Positions 16,571-25,213 of a stretch of DNA of 64,000 nucleotides are shown in pieces. The DNA comes from Streptomyces peucetius (GTDB lineage Bacteria; Actinomycetota; Actinomycetes; Streptomycetales; Streptomycetaceae), in NCBI RefSeq assembly GCF_025854275.1, contig NZ_CP107567.1, positions 5,704,001 through 5,768,000 of the forward strand, read 5' to 3'. A program made the position numbers and the translations under genes. The notes under the pieces are model-generated. The model searched no databases, was not told the origin of the DNA, and saw nothing but the letters and a program-made list of their open reading frames with translations. The first letter of the stretch is position 1, and the number at the start of each line of letters is the position of its first letter.

Positions 16571-18041
16571 CGACGGCTCCGTCCGCGTACGTTTCTGTCC
16601 CTCCCCGACCGGCAACCCCCACGTGGGCCTGGTCCGCACGGCGCTGTTCAACTGGGCCTACGCCCGGCACACCGGCGGCACCATGGTCTTCCGCATCGAG
16701 GACACCGACGCGGCCCGCGACTCGGAGGAGTCGTACGAGCAGCTGCTCGACTCGCTGCGCTGGCTCGGACTCGACTGGGACGAGGGCCCCGAGGTCGGCG
16801 GCCCGCACGGCCCCTACCGCCAGTCGCAGCGGATGGACATCTACCAGGACGTCGCGAAGAAGCTCCTCGCCGCCGGCCACGCCTACCACTGCTACTGCAC
16901 CGCCCTCGAGCTCGAGGCCCGCCGCGACGCCGCCCGCGCCGCCGGCAAGCCCTCCGGCTACGACGGCAAGTGCCGCACGCTGACCGCCGAGGAGCGGGCC
17001 GCGTACGACGCCGAGGGCCGCGAGTCGATCGTCCGCTTCAAGATGCCCGAGGAGCCGATCACCTTCACCGACCTGGTGCGCGGCGAGCTGACCTTCACCC
17101 CGGACAACGTCCCGGACTACGGCATCGTCCGCGCCAACGGCGCCCCGCTGTACACGCTGGTCAACCCGGTCGACGACGCGCTGATGGAGATCACCCACGT
17201 CCTGCGCGGCGAGGACCTGCTCTCCTCCACCCCCCGCCAGATCGCGCTCTACAAGGCGCTGATCGAGCTGGGCGTCGCCAAGGAGATCCCCTCCTTCGGC
17301 CACCTGCCGTACGTCATGGGCGAGGGCAACAAGAAGCTCTCCAAGCGCGACCCGCAGGCGTCGCTCAACCTCTACCGGGAGCGCGGCTTCCTCCCCGAGG
17401 GTCTGCTGAACTACCTGTCCCTGCTCGGCTGGTCCTTCTCCGCCGACCAGGACATCTTCACCATCCCCGAGATGGTGGCGAAGTTCGACCTCGCGGACGT
17501 CAACGCCAACCCGGCGCGCTTCGACCTGAAGAAGGCCGAGGCGATCAACGCCGACCACATCCGCATGCTCGACGTGAAGGCGTTCACCGAGGCGTGCGAG
17601 CCGTGGCTCCGGGCGCCGCACGCCAACTGGGCGCCGGAGAACTTCGACCGCGCCGCGTGGGAGGCCATCGCCCCGCACGCCCAGACGCGCCTGACGGTCC
17701 TCTCCGACATCACGCAGAACGTCGACTTCCTCTTCCTGGACGAGCCGGTCGAGGACGAGGCGTCCTGGACCAAGGCCATGAAGGGCGACCCGGTGGCCCT
17801 GCTCACCACCGCCCGCGCCAGGCTCGAGGCCGCGGACTGGAGCAGCCCCGAGTCCCTCAAGGAGGCCGTCCTGGCCGCCGGTGAGGAGCACGGCCTGAAG
17901 CTCGGCAAGGCCCAGGCCCCGGTCCGCGTCGCGGTCACCGGCCGCACGGTCGGCCTGCCGCTCTTCGAGTCGCTGGAGATCCTGGGCAAGGAGAAGACCC
18001 TGGCCCGCATCGACGCGGCCCTGGCGAAGCTCGCCGCGTAA
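16563..18041 (+). CDS. gltX: Glutamyl-tRNA synthetase
   Basis: 492 residues, class I aminoacyl-tRNA synthetase that charges tRNA-Glu. In actinobacteria it also mischarges tRNA-Gln for later transamidation. The HIGH-equivalent is [10 protein letters not shown] (about 12-21) and the KMSKS loop is [11 protein letters not shown] (about 258-268). The anticodon-binding helical region fills the C-terminal third. A five-gene array of tRNA-Glu and tRNA-Gln lies 1.6 kb downstream on the same strand, a fitting neighbourhood. Ends at a 12-bp hairpin. Confidence 0.97.
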   Translation: MANDGSVRVRFCPSPTGNPHVGLVRTALFNWAYARHTGGTMVFRIEDTDAARDSEESYEQLLDSLRWLGLDWDEGPEVGGPHGPYRQSQRMDIYQDVAKKLLAAGHAYHCYCTALELEARRDAARAAGKPSGYDGKCRTLTAEERAAYDAEGRESIVRFKMPEEPITFTDLVRGELTFTPDNVPDYGIVRANGAPLYTLVNPVDDALMEITHVLRGEDLLSSTPRQIALYKALIELGVAKEIPSFGHLPYVMGEGNKKLSKRDPQASLNLYRERGFLPEGLLNYLSLLGWSFSADQDIFTIPEMVAKFDLADVNANPARFDLKKAEAINADHIRMLDVKAFTEACEPWLRAPHANWAPENFDRAAWEAIAPHAQTRLTVLSDITQNVDFLFLDEPVEDEASWTKAMKGDPVALLTTARARLEAADWSSPESLKEAVLAAGEEHGLKLGKAQAPVRVAVTGRTVGLPLFESLEILGKEKTLARIDAALAKLAA

Positions 18042-18052
18042 TCCCGCACATC

Positions 18053-18091
18053 CCTCAGGGGCGGTGGCCGGACAGGCTGCCGCCCCTGAGG
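18053..18091 (+). terminator. Hairpin terminator of gltX
   Basis: CCTCAGGGGCGG (18053-18064) pairs perfectly with CCGCCCCTGAGG (18080-18091), 15-nt loop, 12 bp after the stop. Confidence 0.75.
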
Positions 18092-18156
18092 CTTGTCCAT
18101 GCCTGGGGCTAGTGTTCGCGGTGATCCCGAACGACACGGCTCCCTGGGGGACCTCC

Positions 18157-18840
18157 ATGCCCATGCGCGCGCCCGACTTCTCCTGGCACTTCACACCGGG
18201 CAACCGGTTCGAGGAGGAGAGCGGGCACATCGGCACCATGTCCCTGGTCACCGGCGGTGAACTGTGGCTGCCCACGGGCAGGGTCGTGGCGTGCGACCCC
18301 TTCGTCGCGCTCGGCACCGGTGAGTCCGAGCCGTTCACCGCGGGCGTCGCACCCGGCCGGTATCACGTCGAGTGCGCCGTCGCCACGATCACCGAGCCCG
18401 ACGAGCAGCTCGCCGACGACGAGCCGCCGCATCTGCGGATCGCCGCCGCCCGCCTGGTGATCAAGGACAGCACGCCGGTCAGCTGGGAGATCGCCCACCA
18501 GGCCGGCCAGGACCCGGCGGAGCTGGCCGACGACGAGTTCTTCGCGTACGGGGTCGACGCCGGCACCGGCTGCTTCTACGACGCCGCGTGCGACGAGTCC
18601 TTCCCGGACTGCGTGGGCGACGAGGGCCCCCTGTGGGACGCCTTCGACGCGGGCGGTGACTCCTACCTCGGCCCGCACACGATCACCGCCCCCGCCACGG
18701 GCCACCAGCTGGTCGCCTTCATGTCCGGCTGGGGCGACGGCGCCTACCCGACCTGGATCGGCCGCGACGCCGACGGCGACGTCGCCTGCTTCGTGACCGA
18801 CTTCTTCGTCGTCCCCTCGGAGGAGGACCGCGCCGCGTAA
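18157..18840 (+). CDS. DUF4241 domain protein
   Basis: 227 residues, acidic, no signal peptide or membrane segment. The pattern ELWLPTGRVVACDPFVALG, GRYHVECAVA and the C-terminal GDGAYPTWIGRDADGDVACFVTDF identifies a DUF4241 protein. Function is unknown for the family. The ATG at 18157 follows GGGGGACCTCC at good spacing; a longer frame to 18064 would run into the gltX terminator and is rejected. Followed 10 bp later by the HAD gene, so the two may share an mRNA, although the HAD gene has its own leaderless-type -10 candidate. Confidence 0.8.
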   Translation: MPMRAPDFSWHFTPGNRFEEESGHIGTMSLVTGGELWLPTGRVVACDPFVALGTGESEPFTAGVAPGRYHVECAVATITEPDEQLADDEPPHLRIAAARLVIKDSTPVSWEIAHQAGQDPAELADDEFFAYGVDAGTGCFYDAACDESFPDCVGDEGPLWDAFDAGGDSYLGPHTITAPATGHQLVAFMSGWGDGAYPTWIGRDADGDVACFVTDFFVVPSEEDRAA

Positions 18841-18850
18841 CCTCGGCGGC

Positions 18851-19573
18851 ATGCCGATCCGCGCCGTGCTCTGGGACATCGACGACACGATCTTCGACTA
18901 CGCGAGCGCCGACCGGATAGGCATGAGCAAGCACCTGGAGAGCGAGGGCCTGCCCGCCGGTTACGGAACCGTCGAGGAGGCCCTCGTCGCGTGGAAGCGG
19001 ATCACCGACGTCCACTGGGCCCGGGTCGCCGACGGGCTCACCGACTTCCAGGGGCAGCGGCGCGACCGGGTGCGGGAGTTCCTCGACAGACCCGGCATGA
19101 GCGACGCCGAGGCGGACGAGTGGTTCGGGCGGCACGTGGTGCACTACGAGACGGCGTGGGCGCTCTTCCCCGACGCCGTGCCCGTCCTGGACCTCCTCGC
19201 GGATGACTATCGTCACGGCATCCTGTCCAATTCGAGCCTCCACAACCAGGAGCGGAAGCTGCGCACGCTCGGCGTGCGGGACCGTTTCGAGACGGTCGTG
19301 TGCGCCGTCGAGATCGGGATCTCGAAGCCGGAGGCAGGCGCCTTCCTGGCCGCCTGCGAGGCCATGGGACTGGCTCCCGCCGAGGTCGCGTACGTGGGGG
19401 ACCAGCCGGACATCGACGCCCGCGGCGCCGTGGAGGCGGGGCTCGCCGGTATCTGGCTCGATCGCGGCGGGCTCGGCGGGCGCCCCGAGCTCGTCAGGAT
19501 CACCGGGCTCGACGAGCTGCCCGCGCTGCTGCGCGGTGATACCCGTTTTGGAGCGCCGTCGACCTTCGGGTAA
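18851..19573 (+). CDS. HAD-superfamily hydrolase
   Basis: 240 residues with the HAD motifs in order: I = DIDDTIFDY (about 10-18), II = ILSNSS (about 124), III = the Lys in GISKPEAGAF (about 156-165), IV = YVGDQPDID (about 182). The helical cap after motif I makes it a class C1 phosphatase of the YjjG/phosphoglycolate phosphatase type. Substrate unknown. No Shine-Dalgarno precedes the ATG, but TAACCT ends seven bases upstream, so it may be expressed from a leaderless transcript as well as from upstream. Confidence 0.85.
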   Translation: MPIRAVLWDIDDTIFDYASADRIGMSKHLESEGLPAGYGTVEEALVAWKRITDVHWARVADGLTDFQGQRRDRVREFLDRPGMSDAEADEWFGRHVVHYETAWALFPDAVPVLDLLADDYRHGILSNSSLHNQERKLRTLGVRDRFETVVCAVEIGISKPEAGAFLAACEAMGLAPAEVAYVGDQPDIDARGAVEAGLAGIWLDRGGLGGRPELVRITGLDELPALLRGDTRFGAPSTFG

Positions 19574-19637
19574 TGTTCTTCCTGCGCCAAGGAGAGCGGG
19601 CCGAAAGCCCGGGAGCCGGAAGCGCAGACCGAACAAG

Positions 19638-19653
19638 ACCCCCGCTCGGGGGT
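19638..19653 (+). terminator. Short hairpin between the HAD gene and the tRNA array
   Basis: ACCCCC (19638-19643) pairs with GGGGGT (19648-19653), loop GCTC, ten bases before the first tRNA. It is weak as a terminator and may instead be a processing signal. Confidence 0.35.
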
Positions 19654-19663
19654 TGAGTTTTGG

Positions 19664-19735
19664 TGGCCTATGGTGTAATTGGCAGCACGACTGATTCTGG
19701 TTCAGTTAGTCTAGGTTCGAGTCCTGGTAGGCCAG
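19664..19735 (+). tRNA. tRNA-Gln (CTG)
   Basis: 72 nt. Acceptor TGGCCTA pairs with TAGGCCA (19728-19734), discriminator G. Anticodon stem ACTGA/TCAGT with CTG at 19697-19699; T-loop GGTTCGAGTCC. CCA is not encoded. First gene of the array. Confidence 0.95.
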
Positions 19736-19756
19736 CTCGCAGAGCTTATCTGCAAA

Positions 19757-19829
19757 GCCCCCGTTGTGTAGCGGCCTAGCACGCTGCCCTCTCAAGGCAG
19801 TAGCGCCGGTTCGAATCCGGTCGGGGGTA
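19757..19829 (+). tRNA. tRNA-Glu (CTC), copy 1
   Basis: 73 nt. Acceptor GCCCCCG pairs with CGGGGGT, discriminator A. Anticodon loop CCCTCTCAAGG reads CTC. It differs from copies 2 and 3 in the anticodon stem (CTGCC/GGCAG instead of CCGCC/GGCGG). An 8-bp hairpin (19885-19892/19897-19904) follows before the next tRNA. Confidence 0.95.
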
Positions 19830-19916
19830 CAGATCCATCCCGCGTGATCATCCGGGTCGCACCCGATGCGTCGCACGGTGACAACACCCGGCTGTCGCCG
19901 GGTGAGGATCGCTAGG

Positions 19917-19989
19917 GCCCCCGTTGTGTAGCGGCCTAGCACGCCGCCCTCTCAAGGCGGTAGCGCCGGTTCGAATCCGGTCGGGGGTA
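19917..19989 (+). tRNA. tRNA-Glu (CTC), copy 2
   Basis: 73 nt, same acceptor and T arm as copy 1, anticodon CTC, anticodon stem CCGCC/GGCGG. Its body is identical to copy 3. Confidence 0.95.
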
Positions 19990-20005
19990 CTGGTCTAAAC
20001 CACCA

Positions 20006-20077
20006 TGGGCTATGGTGTAATTGGCAGCACGAGTGATTCTGGTTCATTTAGTCTAGGTTCGAGTCCTGGTAGCCCAG
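20006..20077 (+). tRNA. tRNA-Gln (CTG), copy 2
   Basis: 72 nt. Acceptor TGGGCTA pairs with TAGCCCA (20070-20076), so it differs from the first tRNA-Gln in one acceptor base pair. Anticodon CTG at 20039-20041. The anticodon stem AGTGA/TCATT contains a G-T pair absent from copy 1. Confidence 0.93.
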
Positions 20078-20094
20078 CGCGTCGCAGGATGCAC

Positions 20095-20167
20095 GCCCCC
20101 GTTGTGTAGCGGCCTAGCACGCCGCCCTCTCAAGGCGGTAGCGCCGGTTCGAATCCGGTCGGGGGTA
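20095..20167 (+). tRNA. tRNA-Glu (CTC), copy 3
   Basis: 73 nt, body identical to copy 2. Last gene of the Gln-Glu-Glu-Gln-Glu array, followed after five bases by a strong terminator. Confidence 0.95.
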
Positions 20168-20172
20168 CGTGA

Positions 20173-20208
20173 ACAGCAGGCCCTCCCCGTTCGGGGAGGG
20201 CCTGCTGT
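20173..20208. terminator. Bidirectional terminator of the tRNA array and the MerR gene
   Basis: Perfect 16-bp stem 20173-20188 / 20193-20208 (ACAGCAGGCCCTCCCC), loop GTTC. Its right arm includes one base of the minus-strand merR stop codon, so it serves both convergent units. Confidence 0.85.
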
Positions 20209-20846
20209 CATGTGTAGCGTCGGTACGACTCCTCGGCCTGGGCCAGCCTCCGCAGACTCAGCAGCACCGGCTCGTACAGCACGGTGAGGGCCACGGCCGC
20301 CTCCACCTGCTCCTCCTCCCGCTCGTAGCGCTCGGTCAAGTCGAGGTCGGCGGAAGCGACTTCGCCCGCGGAGCGGGCGTACGGCAGCAGCTCCGCCACG
20401 TCGCAGGGGTATCCGAGCCGGCGCATGGCACTGATCGCCTCGACCAGCATCCGGTAGGCCGGTGAGTCCGCCCCGGCCCCGCGGCCGAAGGTCCAGCCGA
20501 GCCGCTCCAGCAGCTCGTCGGCGGTGCCGCGGGCTGCCTCCGTCACCGGATCCGCCGGGTCGGGTTCGGCGCCGTGCGGAATGGCCCAGGCCGCGGCGCC
20601 CAGCCGCATGTGGTGGTCGAGGGAGTCGTCGTCGACCGCGGCCAGCACCTCGCGGGCGGTGGTCACCGGCACCCGCCCCACCTGGATCAGGGCCCGGACC
20701 AGACCGAGCCGGCGCAGGTGGCCCTCGCCGTAGTCGGCCCGGGTGGCGCTCAGCCTGTTTCCCGGCGGCAGCAGTCCCTCGCGCAGGTAGTACTTGATCG
20801 TGGCGCTCGGCACGCCGCTGCGCTCGCTGAGCTCTGCCAGTCGCAT
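20208..20846 (-). CDS. MerR-family transcriptional regulator
   Basis: 212 residues. N-terminal MerR winged helix-turn-helix MRLAELSERSGVPSATIKYY and LREGLLPPGNRL (residues 1-32), continuing DYGEGHLRRLGLVRALIQVG to about residue 60. The C-terminal ~140 residues are helical, with no Cys cluster, so a metal-sensing role is unlikely. ATG 20846 has AAGGA ten bases upstream. Divergent from the DUF4188 gene; two inverted repeats in the 84-bp gap are its probable operators, so it likely controls itself and that gene. Confidence 0.9.
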   Translation of the reverse strand: MRLAELSERSGVPSATIKYYLREGLLPPGNRLSATRADYGEGHLRRLGLVRALIQVGRVPVTTAREVLAAVDDDSLDHHMRLGAAAWAIPHGAEPDPADPVTEAARGTADELLERLGWTFGRGAGADSPAYRMLVEAISAMRRLGYPCDVAELLPYARSAGEVASADLDLTERYEREEEQVEAAVALTVLYEPVLLSLRRLAQAEESYRRYT

Positions 20847-20862
20847 GTGCTTGCTTCCTTTA

Positions 20863-20906
20863 TTGGAGAGTGGCACTATCCAAGTACTCGGATAGCTCCA
20901 CTATCC
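20863..20906. promoter_or_regulatory. Two tandem inverted repeats between merR and DUF4188 genes, probable operators
   Basis: Repeat 1 (20863-20883): TTGGAGAGTG-G-CACTATCCAA, one mismatch. Repeat 2 (20890-20906): GGATAG-N5-CTATCC. Both share the half site GGATAG/CTATCC and their centres are 25 bp apart. This matches how MerR-type dimers would occupy a divergent promoter. The exact -35/-10 boxes are not clear. Confidence 0.5.
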
Positions 20907-20930
20907 AACCATGATCGCAGGGGGAGCGCG

Positions 20931-21419
20931 ATGAACGACCAACCGAACCAGGGGCGCACGACCGCCCGATCACAGGGCGGAGTGACCGTCTTCCTCATCG
21001 GGATGCGTATCAACAGCCTTGTCGCGGTGCGCAGTTGGTGGCCCACGCTGATGGCCATGCCCCGGATGCTCAAGGAGCTTTCGAGCGACTCGGGCAGCGG
21101 CATGCTCGGATACCGGCTGTTGCTGGGCGGCCCCAGGCTGGTGTGCGTCGTCCAGTACTGGGAGTCGCAGGACAAGCTGCTCGCGTATGCCTCGGCCACC
21201 GGCAAGGAGCACCGGCCCGCGTGGGCGGCCTTCAACCGCCGGATGCGCCAGGGCAGGGGCAAGGTCGGCTTCTGGCACGAGACATATGTCGTACCGGCCG
21301 GTTCGTACGAATCCGTCTATGTGAACATGCCCGCGTTCGGCCTGGGCGCCGCGACCGGGACCGTGCCGGTGGAACTGCGCGGCGAGCGGGCCGCGGACAG
21401 ACTGCGGACGGCGGGCTGA
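20931..21419 (+). CDS. DUF4188 monooxygenase-like protein
   Basis: 162 residues. The pattern TVFLIGMRINSLVAVRSWWP (about 19-38), MLGYRLLLGGPRLVCVVQYWES (about 59-80) and FNRRMRQGRGKVGFWHETYVV marks DUF4188, a ferredoxin-like fold related to small heme or antibiotic-biosynthesis monooxygenases. No biochemical role is established that I know of. ATG preceded by GGGGGAG. Divergently paired with a MerR regulator, which suggests inducible expression by an unknown signal. Ends at a 14-bp hairpin. Confidence 0.85.
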   Translation: MNDQPNQGRTTARSQGGVTVFLIGMRINSLVAVRSWWPTLMAMPRMLKELSSDSGSGMLGYRLLLGGPRLVCVVQYWESQDKLLAYASATGKEHRPAWAAFNRRMRQGRGKVGFWHETYVVPAGSYESVYVNMPAFGLGAATGTVPVELRGERAADRLRTAG

Positions 21420-21425
21420 CGCCAC

Positions 21426-21458
21426 TGCGGCCGGGCCCGCGTCCCGGGCCCGGCCGCA
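21426..21458. terminator. Bidirectional hairpin terminator
   Basis: TGCGGCCGGGCCCG (21426-21439) pairs perfectly with 21445-21458, loop CGTCC. It lies between the convergent DUF4188 gene and the small nickel-binding-like gene. Confidence 0.75.
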
Positions 21459-21476
21459 GCGCGGTTGTCGCGGGGC

Positions 21477-21725
21477 TCACACGGTGAGCGGCACCGGGTG
21501 GATCTCGTCCGCCGGGTGGCCCGTGCGCTCGTGGATACGCTGCACGGCGTCGGCGGAGGGGGCTTCGGACAGGCAGTAGACGGTGCCGGTGTCCGGGTCC
21601 GCCCACGCCTTCTTGAAGTGGACGCGCTCCTCGCCCTCGATCGCCAGGTCCGCGTTGTGCGCCTCCATCAGCTTCTCGCTCGTGATGCCCACCATTCCGC
21701 GGTGTACGTCCATGAACTCGGCCAT
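21477..21725 (-). CDS. SCO4226-like (DUF4242) small nickel-binding protein
   Basis: 82 residues beginning MAEFMDVHRGMVGITSEKL, then HNADLAIEGEERVHFKKAWADPDTGTVYCLSEAP and the end HERTGHPADEIHPVPL. This matches the DUF4242 family, whose S. coelicolor member SCO4226 is, to my knowledge, a nickel-binding ferredoxin-like dimer. Candidate ligands are the conserved His/Asp/Cys residues. ATG 21725 lies a few bases after AGGA. A 103-residue extension is less likely. Confidence 0.85.
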   Translation of the reverse strand: MAEFMDVHRGMVGITSEKLMEAHNADLAIEGEERVHFKKAWADPDTGTVYCLSEAPSADAVQRIHERTGHPADEIHPVPLTV

Positions 21726-21852
21726 CGGTCCTGCACCTCCATCGGTCGCCGGTACCTCCATGCTGCACCCGTCCGGGGCGCAGAACACGTCCGGCCGGCC
21801 CCTGCGGCGTTGAAGGGGCCGGCCGGTGTGGATGTACGGGACGGAGAGGGGG

Positions 21853-22569
21853 TCAGCCGCTGCGGCGCAGCGCCTCGCTCAGGCGGGCGGCGGCGTCGAT
21901 GACGGCCTGGGCGTGCATACGGCCCGGGTGGCGGGTCAGGCGCTCGATCGGTCCGGAGACCGAGACGGCGGCGACGACGCGGTTCGAGGGCCCGCGGACC
22001 GGCGCGGACACCGAGGCCACGCCCGGCTCCCGCTCGCCGATCGACTGGGCCCAGCCCCGGCGCCGTACGCCGGACAGGGCGGTCGCCGTGAAGCGGGCGC
22101 CCTGGAGTCCGCGGTGGAGGCGCTCCGGCTCCTCCCAGGCCATCAGGATCTGCGCCGAGGAGCCGGCCTTCATCGTGAGCGTGGAGCCGACCGGTACGGT
22201 GTCCCGGAGTCCGGACAGCCGCTCGGCGGCCGCCACGCAGATGCGCATGTCGCCCTGCCGGCGGTAGAGCTGCGCGCTCTCGCCGGTGACATCACGCAGA
22301 TGTGTGAGTACGGGCCCGGCCGTGGCCAGCAGCCGGTCCTCGCCGGCCGCGGCGGCGAGCTCCGCCAGTCGCGGACCGAGAATGAACCGGCCCTGCATGT
22401 CGCGCGCCACCATACGGTGGTGCTCCAGTGCCACTGCCAGGCGATGTGCTGTAGGTCGTGCGAGTCCCGTGGCCGCGACCAGCCCCGCGAGGGTGGCCGG
22501 ACCGGACTCCAGGGCGCTCAAGACAAGGGCTGCCTTGTCGAGGACGCCGACGCCGCTAGAGTTGTCCAT
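21853..22569 (-). CDS. ndgR: IclR-family regulator NdgR
   Basis: 238 residues. N-terminal winged HTH ([40 protein letters not shown], about 14-55) and a C-terminal IclR effector domain ([26 protein letters not shown] and [20 protein letters not shown]). Sequence and position, divergent from leuCD, identify NdgR, a regulator of leucine and other amino acid biosynthesis and of secondary metabolism in Streptomyces. ATG 22569; the longer frame to 22662 runs through the operator region. Likely represses or activates leuCD and itself through the inverted repeats in the 144-bp gap. Confidence 0.95.
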   Translation of the reverse strand: MDNSSGVGVLDKAALVLSALESGPATLAGLVAATGLARPTAHRLAVALEHHRMVARDMQGRFILGPRLAELAAAAGEDRLLATAGPVLTHLRDVTGESAQLYRRQGDMRICVAAAERLSGLRDTVPVGSTLTMKAGSSAQILMAWEEPERLHRGLQGARFTATALSGVRRRGWAQSIGEREPGVASVSAPVRGPSNRVVAAVSVSGPIERLTRHPGRMHAQAVIDAAARLSEALRRSG

Positions 22570-22583
22570 GCAACGATACTCGC

Positions 22584-22627
22584 GTCTCACTCTGTGAAAC
22601 GCAAGTTCAATTTTCTCCGGAACTTGC
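22584..22627. promoter_or_regulatory. Inverted repeats between ndgR and leuC, candidate NdgR sites
   Basis: GTCTCAC-TCT-GTGAAAC (22584-22600, one mismatch) and GCAAGTTC-N11-GAACTTGC (22601-22608/22620-22627, perfect) lie side by side, 15-58 bp upstream of the ndgR start and 86-130 bp upstream of leuC. Confidence 0.4.
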
Positions 22628-22713
22628 CACGCTGTAGTGGCGGCCCGCGGACCAACGGGCACTGCACAAGATCTCTAGATGCGTCGGCGGCACAGCCGGC
22701 CGGAGGGAAAGCG

Positions 22714-24138
22714 ATGGGTAGGACACTCGCGGAGAAGGTCTGGGACGACCATGTCGTCCGGCGCGCCGAGGGCGAGCCCGACCTCCTCTTCATCGATCTG
22801 CATCTGCTGCACGAGGTGACCAGCCCCCAGGCCTTCGACGGTCTGCGGAAGAACGGCCGCCAGGTGCGCCGCCTCGACCTCACCATCGCGACCGAGGACC
22901 ACAACACCCCGACCCTCGACATCGACAAGCCCATCGCCGACCCCGTCTCCCGCGCCCAGCTGGAGACGCTGCGCAAGAACTGCGCGGACTTCGGCGTACG
23001 GCTGCACCCCCTGGGCGACGTCGAGCAGGGCGTGGTGCACGTCGTCGGCCCCCAGCTGGGCCTGACCCAGCCCGGTACGACCGTGGTCTGCGGCGACTCC
23101 CACACCTCCACGCACGGCGCGTTCGGCGCGCTGGCGTTCGGTATCGGCACCTCCCAGGTCGAGCATGTGCTGGCCACCCAGACACTGCCGATGGCCCGCC
23201 CGAAGACCATGGCGATCACCGTCGAGGGCGAGCTGCCCGACGACGTCACCGCCAAGGACCTGATCCTCGCCGTCATCGCCAGGATCGGCACCGGCGGCGG
23301 CCAGGGCTACATCCTCGAGTACCGCGGATCCGCCATCGAGAAGCTGTCGATGGAAGCGCGGATGACCATCTGCAACATGTCGATCGAGGCCGGTGCCCGC
23401 GCCGGCATGATCGCCCCGGACGCGACCACGTTCGACTATCTGCAGGGCCGCGACCACGCCCCGCGGGGCGCGGACTGGGACGCGGCGGTCGAGTACTGGA
23501 AGACGCTGCGCACCGACGACGACGCCGTCTTCGACGCCGAGGTCTTCATCGACGCCACCGAACTGGCCCCGTTCGTCACCTGGGGCACCAACCCCGGCCA
23601 GGGCGCGCCCCTCTCGTCGAACGTCCCCGACCCGGCTTCGTACGACGACGCTTCGGAGCGCCTCGCCGCGGAAAACGCCCTGAAGTACATGGGGTTGACC
23701 GCGGGGCAGCCGCTGCGCGACATCAAGGTCGACACCGTCTTCGTAGGCTCCTGCACCAACGGCCGCATCGAGGACCTGCGCTCGGCCGCCGCCGTCGTGG
23801 GCGGCCGCAAAGTCGCCGACGGGGTACGGATGCTCGTCGTCCCGGGCTCGGTACGGGTCGCGCTGCAGGCCGTGGAGGAGGGCCTGGACAAGGTCTTCAA
23901 GGAGGCCGGCGCCGAATGGCGGCACGCGGGCTGCTCCATGTGCCTGGGCATGAACCCCGACCAACTGGCTCCCGGTGAGCGTTCCGCCTCCACCTCGAAC
24001 CGCAACTTCGAAGGCAGGCAGGGCAAGGGCGGCCGTACGCACCTCGTCTCGCCGCAGGTCGCCGCCGCCACCGCGGTCCTCGGCCACCTCGCCTCGCCCG
24101 CCGACCTGTCCGAAACCCCTGCGCCCGCCGGAGTCTGA
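22714..24138 (+). CDS. leuC: 3-isopropylmalate dehydratase large subunit
   Basis: 474 residues, usual length. Aconitase-family [4Fe-4S] enzyme that isomerises 2- to 3-isopropylmalate in leucine synthesis. Cluster ligands are the Cys in [13 protein letters not shown] (about 350) and the pair in [11 protein letters not shown] (about 410 and 413). ATG 22714 follows GGAGGGAAAGCG; upstream open frame is untranslated. leuD follows after 5 bp. Regulated probably by NdgR from the divergent gene. Confidence 0.97.
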   Translation: MGRTLAEKVWDDHVVRRAEGEPDLLFIDLHLLHEVTSPQAFDGLRKNGRQVRRLDLTIATEDHNTPTLDIDKPIADPVSRAQLETLRKNCADFGVRLHPLGDVEQGVVHVVGPQLGLTQPGTTVVCGDSHTSTHGAFGALAFGIGTSQVEHVLATQTLPMARPKTMAITVEGELPDDVTAKDLILAVIARIGTGGGQGYILEYRGSAIEKLSMEARMTICNMSIEAGARAGMIAPDATTFDYLQGRDHAPRGADWDAAVEYWKTLRTDDDAVFDAEVFIDATELAPFVTWGTNPGQGAPLSSNVPDPASYDDASERLAAENALKYMGLTAGQPLRDIKVDTVFVGSCTNGRIEDLRSAAAVVGGRKVADGVRMLVVPGSVRVALQAVEEGLDKVFKEAGAEWRHAGCSMCLGMNPDQLAPGERSASTSNRNFEGRQGKGGRTHLVSPQVAAATAVLGHLASPADLSETPAPAGV

Positions 24139-24143
24139 ACACG

Positions 24144-24737
24144 ATGGAAGCCTTCACCGCACACACCGGCCGTGCCGTCCCGCTGCGCCGCAGCAACGTC
24201 GACACCGACCAGATCATCCCCGCGCACTGGCTGAAGAAGGTCACCCGCGACGGCTTCGAGGACGGCCTGTTCGAGGCCTGGCGCAAGGACGCCGACTTCG
24301 TCCTCAACCGCCCCGAGCGGGACGGCGCCTCCGTACTCGTCGCCGGCCCCGACTTCGGCACCGGCTCCTCGCGTGAGCACGCCGTCTGGGCCCTGCAGAA
24401 CTACGGTTTCAAGGCCGTCATCTCCTCACGGTTCGCCGACATCTTCCGCGGCAACTCCCTCAAGAACGGTCTGCTGACCGTGGTTCTCGAGCAGTCCGTC
24501 GTGGACACGCTGTGGGAGCTGACCGAGGCCGACCCGACCGTGGAGATCACGGTCGACCTGGAGAAGCGGCAGGTCCTCGCGCCGGGAGTCACCGCGGACT
24601 TCGAGCTCGACGAGAACGCCCGCTGGCGGCTGCTGAACGGTCTGGACGACATCAGCCTCACTCTTCAGAACGAAGCGGACATCGCGGCCTACGAGGCGGG
24701 GCGACCCGCCTTCAAGCCCCGCACAATTGAGGTCTGA
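24144..24737 (+). CDS. leuD: 3-isopropylmalate dehydratase small subunit
   Basis: 197 residues, the swivelling aconitase domain that completes the LeuCD heterodimer. Visible motifs are [20 protein letters not shown] (about 15-34) and the substrate loop [17 protein letters not shown] (about 69-85). Five bp after leuC, followed by a GCAA-tetraloop hairpin. Confidence 0.97.
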   Translation: MEAFTAHTGRAVPLRRSNVDTDQIIPAHWLKKVTRDGFEDGLFEAWRKDADFVLNRPERDGASVLVAGPDFGTGSSREHAVWALQNYGFKAVISSRFADIFRGNSLKNGLLTVVLEQSVVDTLWELTEADPTVEITVDLEKRQVLAPGVTADFELDENARWRLLNGLDDISLTLQNEADIAAYEAGRPAFKPRTIEV

Positions 24738-24754
24738 GCAGCGCTTTTCCCGAA

Positions 24755-24786
24755 CTGCGCCCTCCATCGCAAGATGGGGGGCGCAG
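24755..24786 (+). terminator. Hairpin terminator of leuCD
   Basis: CTGCGCCCTCCATC (24755-24768) pairs with GATGGGGGGCGCAG (24773-24786) with one mismatch, loop GCAA. Confidence 0.7.
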
Positions 24787-24841
24787 CCGTATGTTGAGGC
24801 CCTGTCGGGCGACAACTCGCCCCAGATGGCACAATCGGTGC

Positions 24842-25069
24842 ATGGAACGCGACAGCCAACTCGAGCTCTACTCGGAAGTCGCGGCCCGATTGAAGGAAGC
24901 GCACACGAAGGTGCGTGAACTGCAAGTACCGGAGGGCGTGAGGACGGCGCTGACCCGGAAGCTGATGGTCGTCACGGCGGCCACGAAGCACGATCTCCCG
25001 GGCGCGGCAAGGCGTCTGGACCAGTTGATGAAGGACCTCGACGAGGGCCGTTTCCCTGAAGGTGACTGA
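24842..25069 (+). CDS. Small helical conserved hypothetical protein
   Basis: 75 residues (MERDSQLELYSEVAARLKEA... DEGRFPEGD), predicted as two amphipathic helices with heptad-like leucines, soluble, no known motif. I recall orthologues at this place between leuD and hupS in other Streptomyces; function unknown. The ATG has no Shine-Dalgarno, but a -10-like CACAAT ends six bases upstream, consistent with leaderless expression. Confidence 0.75.
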   Translation: MERDSQLELYSEVAARLKEAHTKVRELQVPEGVRTALTRKLMVVTAATKHDLPGAARRLDQLMKDLDEGRFPEGD

Positions 25070-25131
25070 CCCGAAGAACTCCGCCAAGGTCGACTTCGTT
25101 GCGGCACTAGGGTGATTAGCCCGTTTCGTGT

Positions 25132-25160
25132 TTGATTTGCGGTATATATCTGCCTAACGT
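25132..25160 (+). promoter_or_regulatory. Promoter of hupS
   Basis: -35 TTGATT (25132-25137), 17-bp spacer containing a TATATAT run, -10 TAACGT (25155-25160). About 45 bp of leader remain before the GTG start. One of the clearest consensus-type promoters in the window. Confidence 0.7.
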
Positions 25161-25213
25161 GCGAAAAAGCCAGGACGCCATCGTTCCGGCCAAATGTCTC
25201 CGAAGGGGAAGAC

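Noticed and set aside
21826..22713. Long N-terminal extension of leuC
   Set aside because: Antisense to ndgR and before the ribosome site at 22700; LeuC has its normal length from 22714.
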